Assembly (NCBI GenBank): GCA_903929325.1
Contig: CAIYUD010000152.1
Coordinates: 1 to 5,704 of the forward strand
Length of the DNA: 5,704 nucleotides
Direction: 5' to 3'
Source: an uncultured Opitutia bacterium
GTDB lineage: Bacteria > Verrucomicrobiota > Verrucomicrobiia > Opitutales > UBA953
The translations under genes and the position numbers were made by a program. The notes below the pieces were generated by a model. That model saw only the letters and a list, made by a program, of their open reading frames with translations, was not told the origin of the DNA and did not search any database. Positions 1 through 4,719 of this stretch are shown one piece after another; the stretch's first letter is position 1, and the number at the start of each line of letters is the position of its first letter.

Positions 1-792
1 CGCTAAATCATCGCGCTCAGTCACCGGATTTCCAAATGAACGCGATGAAAGGATCGACTTACGTGGCGATGACTCTTCGACAATTCCGTGACAGGGTACG
101 CCACGCACTTCGAGCGCCAATCGCTCCCCGACAACTCCTGCGAAACTGCGGATACGCTCGGGTTCAATTTCGGCGAGATCCGCAACCGTCACGACACCAT
201 AAGCGCGTAAACGCGAGGCGGTGCCTTTACCGACACCCCAAAGACTGTCCACCGGTATACCACGCAAGAGCTCGAGTCGCTTCGCTCCGTCGGTTGGCAT
301 CAAATAGACACCGCTCGTCTTCGGGTCTTTCTTGGAAAGCTCGTTGGCTAGTTTACAGAGTACCTGAGTTGGCGCTAAACCAATCGAGACCGTGATACCC
401 GTGCGGGCGAGGACGTCATTGCGAATGGAATGTCCAAGTACGAATGCCTGCTCATCCGATAAATCTGGGAAGCCCATAAAGGCTTCATCGATCGAGTAGA
501 CTTCGATGTCACGGGCATGCTCAGCCAGCGTCTCCATCACGCGATTCGAAAAATCTCCGTAGACTTCAAAATTAGAAGAGGCGACATGCACTCCGTGCGT
601 TTCGCACAATCGCCGCACTTGAAAGAAGGGAGCTCCCATCGGTATACCCAATGCTTTTGCTTCGGCGGAACGTGCAATCACACAGCCATCATTGTTGGAG
701 AGCACAACGATGGGCACACCTTGCAGCGCCGGATTTAAGGCACGTTCGCACGAGGCGAAGAAGTTGTTACAGTCAGCAAGGGCGCGGAGCAC
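1..792 (-). CDS. umuC: UmuC-type Y-family DNA polymerase (translesion synthesis), C-terminus cut by window edge
   Basis: Error-prone polymerase that copies past damaged template bases, acting on stalled replication forks. Reading the minus strand from a GTG at 792-790 gives 264 uninterrupted codons that leave the window at base 1. Visible motifs: ALADCNNFFASCE at residues 4-16 (catalytic Asp7), LSNNDGCVIARS at 31-42 (typical of the UmuC branch), YSIDEAF at 99-105 (catalytic Asp102 and Glu103), SIGLAPTQ at 136-143, a helix-hairpin-helix around LWGVGKG at 184-190, and SSRSFG at 249-254 opening the little-finger domain. Full UmuC proteins are about 420 residues, so roughly 160 are missing here. 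The GTG start is chosen because the only earlier in-frame codons (back to a TGA) fall inside the operator and because homologues begin just before the ALxDxN motif. The steric-gate position, Tyr11 in E. coli UmuC, is Phe12 here. No umuD lies directly upstream; the preceding gene is cysK, separated by a terminator. No Shine-Dalgarno is visible. The family call is firm; assignment to UmuC rather than DinB rests on the NNDGCVIARS and SRSFG motifs. Confidence 0.94.
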   Translation of the reverse strand, partial: MLRALADCNNFFASCERALNPALQGVPIVVLSNNDGCVIARSAEAKALGIPMGAPFFQVRRLCETHGVHVASSNFEVYGDFSNRVMETLAEHARDIEVYSIDEAFMGFPDLSDEQAFVLGHSIRNDVLARTGITVSIGLAPTQVLCKLANELSKKDPKTSGVYLMPTDGAKRLELLRGIPVDSLWGVGKGTASRLRAYGVVTVADLAEIEPERIRSFAGVVGERLALEVRGVPCHGIVEESSPRKSILSSRSFGNPVTERDDLA

Positions 793-801
793 AGGTAGTC
801 T

Positions 802-823
802 TAGGTGAACGAGTGTTCACCTA
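802..823 (-). promoter_or_regulatory. LexA-type SOS operator upstream of umuC
   Basis: A perfect dyad with 9-nt arms TAGGTGAAC (802-810) and GTTCACCTA (815-823) around a 4-nt centre GAGT. Its core, GAAC-N4-GTTC, matches the SOS-box pattern known from Bacillus and actinobacterial LexA. It ends 9 bases before the GTG of the UmuC polymerase, a classic SOS gene. From this position a bound repressor would cover the promoter or the transcription start. That LexA itself binds here is inferred from motif and neighbour, since no lexA gene is in the window. Confidence 0.78.
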
Positions 824-840
824 TCACGTTTTCTATCAAC

Positions 841-865
841 AAAAAAAGCCCACCTCTTGGTGAGC
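841..865 (-). terminator. Intrinsic terminator of cysK
   Basis: On the minus strand, GCTCACC (865-859) pairs with GGTGGGC (854-848) around the loop AAGA, seven pairs including one G-T wobble. It is followed directly by seven Ts (847-841). It starts 23 bases after the cysK stop codon and separates cysK from the LexA-controlled umuC promoter. Confidence 0.82.
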
Positions 866-888
866 CCAGGGAAAGACTTTAAGAAATC

Positions 889-1845
889 TTAGGATGCTGT
901 CAGCGCGGTGACTTCAGCACGGGCCTTTTCAGCGAGTGCTGTCGAAAGGTAGCGCTCTGAAGGACTGCAAGCGATCGTAACAATACGCTTACCCGCATAC
1001 TCAGGCTTCTTAGCAAGCTGGAGTGCAGCCCAAATATTCGCGCCGGACGAAATGCCGACGGCGAGTCCTTCGCGGACGGAGACCTCTTGAGCCATCGCAA
1101 AAGCATCCTCATTGGTAACTTGGATGATTTCATCGATAAGCGTCGTGTCGCAATTCTTCGGAATAAAACCTGCACCAATTCCTTGGATCTTGTGAGGGCC
1201 AGGAGCACCACCTGAAAGTACAGGACTCGCAGCCGGCTCAACGGCAACTGTGTGTAGCTTGCGACGACCCTTAATCACTGAGCTAACGCCTGTAATGGTA
1301 CCGCCCGTACCTACACCAGAGACAAATACGTCTAACTTGCCGTCGGTATCTTTCCAAATTTCTTCAGCCGTTGTTTTGCGATGAACTTCAGGGTTCGCAG
1401 GATTATCAAACTGCATCGGCATAAACGCACGATCGCCGAATTCATCACGAAGCTGCGTAGCACGTTCAATCGCGCCGCGCATACCTTTAGCACCAGGTGT
1501 CAGCACAATCTCAGCACCGAGAAGACGTAAGAGTACGCGACGCTCAATCGACATCGTCTCTGGCATCGTCAATACACAGCGGTATCCGCGGGAAGCTGCA
1601 ATGAATGCTAAAGCGATGCCCGTGTTGCCTGAAGTCGGCTCAACAATTGTACCGCCAGGCTTGAGACGACCATCCAACTCGGCCGCTTGAACCATGGCCC
1701 AACCAATACGATCCTTAACACTCGAGAGCGGATTAAAGAATTCCAGCTTTACCAAAACTTCAGCTCCGAGACCTTCGGTAACTTTATTGAGGCGCACCAA
1801 AGGCGTGCGACCAATGGTATCAATGACTGTGTTGTAGATGGGCAT
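889..1845 (-). CDS. cysK: Cysteine synthase A (O-acetylserine sulfhydrylase)
   Basis: Cytosolic PLP enzyme that makes L-cysteine from O-acetyl-L-serine and sulfide, the last step of sulfate assimilation. The 318-residue length is normal for CysK. Visible motifs in order: N-terminal IGRTPLVRLN (11-20), SSVKDRIG with the PLP-binding Lys44, the substrate loop TSGNTG (71-76), MPMQFDNPANP (142-152), the PLP phosphate-binding loop GVGTGGTITG (177-186), HKIQGIGAGFIP (218-229), GISSGAN (264-270) with the Ser that normally contacts the PLP ring nitrogen, and the C-terminal SERYLST (296-302). The residue before ERYLST is Ser where the common form is Gly, a mild variation. The ATG at 1845-1843 is the natural start because the protein begins 7-10 residues before the conserved IGRTPL, as in homologues; only a weak TAAG lies upstream. 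No cysE or sulfate-reduction genes adjoin it. CysM is the alternative, but length and motifs fit CysK. Confidence 0.96.
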   Translation of the reverse strand: MPIYNTVIDTIGRTPLVRLNKVTEGLGAEVLVKLEFFNPLSSVKDRIGWAMVQAAELDGRLKPGGTIVEPTSGNTGIALAFIAASRGYRCVLTMPETMSIERRVLLRLLGAEIVLTPGAKGMRGAIERATQLRDEFGDRAFMPMQFDNPANPEVHRKTTAEEIWKDTDGKLDVFVSGVGTGGTITGVSSVIKGRRKLHTVAVEPAASPVLSGGAPGPHKIQGIGAGFIPKNCDTTLIDEIIQVTNEDAFAMAQEVSVREGLAVGISSGANIWAALQLAKKPEYAGKRIVTIACSPSERYLSTALAEKARAEVTALTAS

Positions 1846-1856
1846 GGCTTAATCTT

Positions 1857-1879
1857 AGATAGATTACCAATGATTATCT
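1857..1879 (-). promoter_or_regulatory. Possible cysK promoter/operator dyad (weak)
   Basis: The 60 bases between the infA terminator and cysK hold an imperfect dyad, AGATA (1857-1861) and TATCT (1875-1879), separated by 13 bases. It overlaps a -10-like GATAAT read on the minus strand (1878-1873). No convincing -35 lies at normal spacing. The cysK promoter must be in this gap if the upstream terminator works; the exact elements are a guess. Confidence 0.2.
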
Positions 1880-1900
1880 GAATGAAGGAATCACGCAAAT

Positions 1901-1924
1901 AAAAAAGCCCGGTTGAACGGGCTC
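1901..1924 (-). terminator. Intrinsic terminator of infA
   Basis: On the minus strand, AGCCCG (1923-1918) pairs with CGGGCT (1911-1906) around a 6-nt loop. It is followed by a run of Ts (1905-1901) and more A/T-rich sequence. It lies about 20 bases past the infA stop and ends before the cysK leader, so the two genes are probably separate transcription units. Confidence 0.77.
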
Positions 1925-1943
1925 AATAAGCTCTATGACAGGC

Positions 1944-2207
1944 TTATTTCCGACGACGAGGCGGTGCGGATGTAGGTCGTGGAGCTGAATCGCGAAGTCG
2001 GAAAGTAATCATGGCAGTCGTGAGGTCTGCGGTATTCATCTCAACCTTCACCCGATCGCCTGGGTTAATACGAATATAGTTCTTACGAAGTTTACCCGAG
2101 ATACGTCCAAGAACGACGTGCTTATTCTGCAGTTCGATGCGGAACATCGTTCCGGGTAAGACTTGGAGGATTTTGCCCTCGAGTTCGAGAATTTCGCCGT
2201 CGGCCAT
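1944..2207 (-). CDS. infA: Translation initiation factor IF-1 with basic C-terminal extension
   Basis: Small OB-fold protein that binds the 30S A site during initiation with IF-2 and IF-3. Residues 1-72 align without gaps to E. coli IF-1: EGKILQVLPGTMFRIEL (10-26), ISGKLRKNYIRI (36-47) with the RNA-binding basic loop, GDRVKVE (50-56), DLTTAMITFR (61-70). Two things differ. The conserved Lys-Gly-Arg of the DLSKGRI motif is Thr-Ala-Met (64-66), and His35 is Arg. A 15-residue Pro/Arg/Lys-rich tail (73-87, ending PPRRRK) extends beyond the usual 72 residues. The ATG at 2207-2205 has an AAAGGT ribosome-binding site (2217-2212) with 4 bases between it and the ATG, the clearest such site in the window. 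It is a stand-alone gene with its own terminator, not in a ribosomal-protein operon. It could be a second, diverged IF-1 paralogue. Confidence 0.92.
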   Translation of the reverse strand: MADGEILELEGKILQVLPGTMFRIELQNKHVVLGRISGKLRKNYIRINPGDRVKVEMNTADLTTAMITFRLRDSAPRPTSAPPRRRK

Positions 2208-2312
2208 GTGTACCTTTAAAAACGTCTAGGTAAGGATTAATGTCAAGGTTTCGCTAGGTCTTGGTCGCTTGCGTTTGACTCCCCCACCCCGACCCGTCCT
2301 ACCTTATTACCT
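2208..2312. promoter_or_regulatory. Divergent infA/tadA intergenic region
   Basis: This 105-base gap must serve both outward-facing genes. Minus strand: a perfect -35-like TTGACA (2246-2241), but a -10 at 16-18 bases would be the poor TTTTTA-like stretch and would start transcription at or past the ribosome-binding site, so its role is doubtful. Plus strand: TTGACT (2275-2280) followed after 19 bases by TACCTT (2300-2305). That promoter would start tadA transcription within a few bases of its ATG, which fits the absence of a Shine-Dalgarno there. A pyrimidine-rich stretch (2280-2300) lies between them. These are visual matches to sigma-70 consensus only. Confidence 0.3.
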
Positions 2313-2858
2313 ATGTCCTGGGCACCGTGTCCATTTGAGAAACTGCGCCCTTCGCAACTTAACCGCGATGACGCATTTTATATGTCGCTCGCCTTCAATC
2401 TCGCGATTGATGCCTGGCATGCCAACGAAGTTCCCATCGGTGCTATTATTGTCTGTGGCGGAGAAGTCATCGGTGCAGCGCACAACGAAATCAAACGTAC
2501 GGGCGATCCCACGGCACACGCTGAGGTACTCGCAATCACGCAAGCTGCGTCAAAAATTGGCGACTGGCGGCTGAACGCTTGCGAACTGTATGTAACGAAA
2601 GAGCCCTGCCCGATGTGCGCGGGGGCAAGTATCATGAGCCGCATTGGCCGGGTTGTTTGGGGCTGTCATGATCCTAAGATGGGTTGCCTAGGTGGCGCCT
2701 ACCCTCTTCACGACCTCAAAGGACTCGTCCACCGAGTTACTGTGCAAGGGGGCGTCCTCGAGCAGCCTTGCCGAGAAATCGTCCAAGCATATTTTAGCCT
2801 GAAGCGGGAGGATAATGCTGCAGGCGGCTTGACTCCTTCCGACGACACCGTGACCTAA
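2313..2858 (+). CDS. tadA: tRNA-specific adenosine-34 deaminase
   Basis: Zinc-dependent deaminase that converts the wobble adenosine of tRNA-Arg(ACG) to inosine so that CGU, CGC and CGA codons can be read; normally essential. The cytidine/deoxycytidylate deaminase fold is clear: EVPIGAIIV (39-47), DPTAHAEVLAI (65-75) with zinc ligand His69 and proton-shuttle Glu71, EPCPMCAGA (97-105) with zinc ligands Cys99 and Cys102, then RIGRVVWGCHDPKMG and a C-terminal helix ending in YFSLKRE. At 181 residues it is slightly longer than E. coli TadA (about 167), with about 18 extra N-terminal residues before the conserved core and a short polar tail. The only later in-frame ATG near the start is codon 24, inside the first conserved helix, so 2313 is preferred. 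No ribosome-binding site is seen. The sodA start codon follows 5 bases after the stop, which suggests cotranscription. Guanine deaminase is a relative, but the motif spacing fits TadA. Confidence 0.95.
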   Translation: MSWAPCPFEKLRPSQLNRDDAFYMSLAFNLAIDAWHANEVPIGAIIVCGGEVIGAAHNEIKRTGDPTAHAEVLAITQAASKIGDWRLNACELYVTKEPCPMCAGASIMSRIGRVVWGCHDPKMGCLGGAYPLHDLKGLVHRVTVQGGVLEQPCREIVQAYFSLKREDNAAGGLTPSDDTVT

Positions 2859-2863
2859 CATCT

Positions 2864-3601
2864 GTGAGACGACGCGACTTTATTCGAACAACATCGCTCG
2901 GTATCGCCGCAACAAACGTCATCCCATCCCTCTACGCCCAAACTTCATCCACACACACCATGTCCTACACCCTCGACAAACTCCCCTACGCCGCCAACGC
3001 ACTCGAACCCCATATCGATGCGCAGACGATGGAAATCCACCATGGCAAGCACCACAATGCGTATGTCACCAATCTCAATGCAGCCCTTGCCAAAGAAAGT
3101 GGTTTCAGCGCTCCCGCTTCCGTGGATGCGCTCATTGCCGATCTCTCCAAGGTACCCGAGTCGATTCGTACCGCCGTTCGGAATAACGCCGGCGGACATG
3201 CCAATCACACTTTCTTCTGGAATCTGCTCTCACCCAACGGTGGTGGCGCTCCCGTCGGTGCATTGGGTCAAGCCATTGAAAAAAGCTTTGGCGGTCTCGA
3301 TGGCGAAAAAGGTTTAAAGGCTCTCTTTAAGACTGCAGCAACCACCCGATTTGGTTCCGGTTGGGCATGGCTGATTGTTAAAAGCGACAAGACCCTCGCC
3401 GTCACTTCCACCCCTAACCAAGACAGCCCTTTGATGAAAGGCGTTGCGGATGTAAACGGAACACCTGTCCTGGCCCTCGACGTTTGGGAGCATGCGTACT
3501 ACTTGAAGTACCAAAACCGTCGTCCAGATTACGTCGATGCTTTCTGGAACCTCGTTGACTGGAAAAAAGCGGATGGTCTTTACACTGCCGCAATTGGTTA
3601 A
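2864..3601 (+). CDS. sodA: Manganese-type superoxide dismutase with Tat-like leader
   Basis: Converts superoxide to oxygen and hydrogen peroxide. Metal ligands can be placed by motif: His59 (IHHGKHH, 58-64), His115 (NHTFFW), Asp206 and His210 (LDVWEHAYY); the gateway Tyr is Tyr67. Mn-type markers are GGHANH (110-115) and NQDSPLM (185-191), whose Gln186 is the Mn-branch second-sphere glutamine; Fe-type enzymes place it elsewhere. The mature region is standard length. From the GTG at 2864 the protein starts MRRRDFIRTTSLG, a twin-arginine export motif, then a modest hydrophobic stretch and SLYAQ, a plausible cleavage site after Ala25. This implies periplasmic or outer location. An internal ATG at 2960 (codon 33) begins exactly where cytosolic SODs begin, so a cytosolic form is possible. 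Neither start has a Shine-Dalgarno. It lies 5 bases after tadA and ends at a strong terminator. Enzyme identity is firm, the start less so (about 0.65 for 2864). Confidence 0.95.
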   Translation: MRRRDFIRTTSLGIAATNVIPSLYAQTSSTHTMSYTLDKLPYAANALEPHIDAQTMEIHHGKHHNAYVTNLNAALAKESGFSAPASVDALIADLSKVPESIRTAVRNNAGGHANHTFFWNLLSPNGGGAPVGALGQAIEKSFGGLDGEKGLKALFKTAATTRFGSGWAWLIVKSDKTLAVTSTPNQDSPLMKGVADVNGTPVLALDVWEHAYYLKYQNRRPDYVDAFWNLVDWKKADGLYTAAIG

Positions 3602-3620
3602 GCCATAAGGGCATTCCTTT

Positions 3621-3658
3621 GAGGGGTGATACGTTTTGCGTATCACCCCTCTTTATTT
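3621..3658 (+). terminator. Strong intrinsic terminator after sodA
   Basis: Perfect 13-bp stem GAGGGGTGATACG (3621-3633) and CGTATCACCCCTC (3639-3651) with a 5-nt loop TTTTG, followed by TTTATTTT. It begins 19 bases after the sodA stop and marks the end of the tadA-sodA unit. It also rules out the TTG at 3636, inside the hairpin, as a sensible start for the next gene. Confidence 0.94.
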
Positions 3659-3701
3659 TCGTCCGCTTGCCTTCAATCCAGATAGTCCCCACACTGACGC
3701 C

Positions 3702-4577
3702 GTGCTTTCTCGTGTACCATTCGTCTGCCTAGCCTTCATCGGCACGGCTACGTTTGCCCAGAACGCTCCCGACAAATCCGCGGTTAAAGTAACTGGCTAT
3801 CGCGTTTCGGCAGAAGGCGGCGAAGAAGGTACGATTACCTATCGCTACGATGAGAATGGTAAACCTATCGATGGGACTCCTCGTCCAACCGTAGATGGCA
3901 AAACACTTCCAGTCCCCGACCGCACCCGCACATCTTCTGAATCAAAGCTCAACGGCACACCCGATAAGCCAACAGGTAATCAACCACTCCAATCATCGGA
4001 TGGTCGTCCGCTTTCATTTCAACTAACCGGAAAAAGCGGCTTAAAAACTGTCGACCCAACAGTGGATGCTGACTCCGCGCTTCGCGCACTTACCAAATCG
4101 AACGACATACTCGATAAAAACTACCAAGCGCCTAAAGTAGATATTTTACGCGACTCACGTTTCTCCACCGAAGGTAATGCTGTCAGCATTGATCGCTGGC
4201 AGGGAAAATTCAGTACGATGGGCGGGCGCATTGCCGGCATTGAACTCGTTGACTCGTTGGACGCTACCATACGTCCCAAAAATTTGATTGAGATTAAGTC
4301 TGTGGATATGAACACCGCTGATTGGTCAGGGCGGATTGCACAGCCTAATCACTGGGATGACACCATGGGCGGGGAAGCCGAAATTTCGGCACAACGCGTT
4401 GCACCCAACTCGCTAGCGGCAACAGTTGCAGAACGTAACACGACCGCGCGAAGCCCGCGAAGTTACGAACAACTTTCCATGCAGGATTTAAATCGGTACC
4501 AATTCCGTCGAGCACGGTCGACCGACCCAGGAATTCCCGTTGGCCGTCCTGGATCGGATAGTATCCAGAACAAGTAA
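3702..4577 (+). CDS. Secreted protein of unknown function
   Basis: I do not recognise a family. The reading frame stays open upstream to a TTG at 3636 inside the terminator hairpin, but the GTG at 3702 is the better start. It yields MLSRVPFVCLAFIGTATFAQN, a Sec signal peptide with one basic residue, a hydrophobic core (5-16) and an A-x-A-like site (TFA) cleaved after Ala19. The product is 291 residues, about 272 mature, with no further membrane segment, so it is probably periplasmic or outer-surface. Residues 20-110 are polar and low in complexity, rich in Gly, Pro, Thr, Ser and Asp, with a GTITYRYDENGKPIDG segment resembling a beta-hairpin. Residues 140-235 look folded, with aromatic landmarks RWQGKF (165-170), ADWSGRI (206-212) and NHWDDTMGG (216-224). 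The tail (240-291) is Arg-rich and polar. No catalytic motif is evident. It sits alone between a terminator and a 142-base gap. Continuous frame plus signal peptide make it a real gene. Confidence 0.83.
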   Translation: MLSRVPFVCLAFIGTATFAQNAPDKSAVKVTGYRVSAEGGEEGTITYRYDENGKPIDGTPRPTVDGKTLPVPDRTRTSSESKLNGTPDKPTGNQPLQSSDGRPLSFQLTGKSGLKTVDPTVDADSALRALTKSNDILDKNYQAPKVDILRDSRFSTEGNAVSIDRWQGKFSTMGGRIAGIELVDSLDATIRPKNLIEIKSVDMNTADWSGRIAQPNHWDDTMGGEAEISAQRVAPNSLAATVAERNTTARSPRSYEQLSMQDLNRYQFRRARSTDPGIPVGRPGSDSIQNK

Positions 4578-4587
4578 TTAGGGCGTA

Positions 4588-4647
4588 CCTGAAGGCCAAG
4601 TTTGGCTATACAGGCTCTGTTGATTCGAGCATTTAAGCCTTTTCAGG
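4588..4647 (+). other. Possible structured RNA in the gap before the kinase gene
   Basis: CCTGAAGGC (4588-4596) can pair with GCC-TT-TTCAGG (4637-4647), nine pairs with a 2-nt bulge. This encloses a small hairpin ACAG-GCT-CTGT (4610-4620). A competing fold uses the same left arm: CCTG (4588-4591) with CAGG (4611-4614) around GCCA/TGGC. It could be the 3' end of the secreted-protein transcript or a leader of the kinase gene. It matches no RNA family I know, and stems this short can occur by chance. Confidence 0.25.
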
Positions 4648-4684
4648 CCAACTGTACCCTGTCCCTGAATCTTTTCCCTCGCCC

Positions 4685-4709
4685 ACATCGCTTGGGATGT
4701 TTTGGTTTA
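4685..4709 (+). terminator. Weak candidate terminator before the kinase gene
   Basis: ACATC (4685-4689) pairs with GATGT (4696-4700) around a 6-nt loop and is followed by TTTGGTTTA. The stem is only five pairs and the T-run is interrupted. It also lies just 10-35 bases before the next start codon, so it may be chance. Apart from this and the possible fold at 4588-4647, nothing else is seen in the 4578-4719 gap. Confidence 0.22.
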
Positions 4710-4719
4710 ATCCCCCCGG

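Noticed and set aside
36..863. Plus-strand open frames opposite the UmuC gene (36-395, 517-738, 651-863)
   Set aside because: They lie antisense to a strongly conserved polymerase, give Arg/His/Ser-rich nonsense with no domain, and one runs across the LexA operator and cysK terminator.
900..1881. Open frames overlapping cysK in other frames (900-1247 minus, 1687-1881 plus)
   Set aside because: Shadows of cysK, whose motifs are complete in its own frame; the overlapping products show no recognisable feature.
2241..2246. Perfect TTGACA as the -35 of infA
   Set aside because: At normal spacing the -10 would be a T-run and transcription would begin at or after the ribosome-binding site, so I note it only within the intergenic entry and do not call a promoter.
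2269..3692. Alternative frames across tadA and sodA (both strands)
   Set aside because: They overlap complete, motif-bearing enzymes; some cross the terminator hairpin; none shows a domain.
3636..3701. Upstream TTG extension of the secreted protein
   Set aside because: The TTG is inside the sodA terminator hairpin, and the extra 22 residues would bury the signal peptide that begins at GTG 3702.
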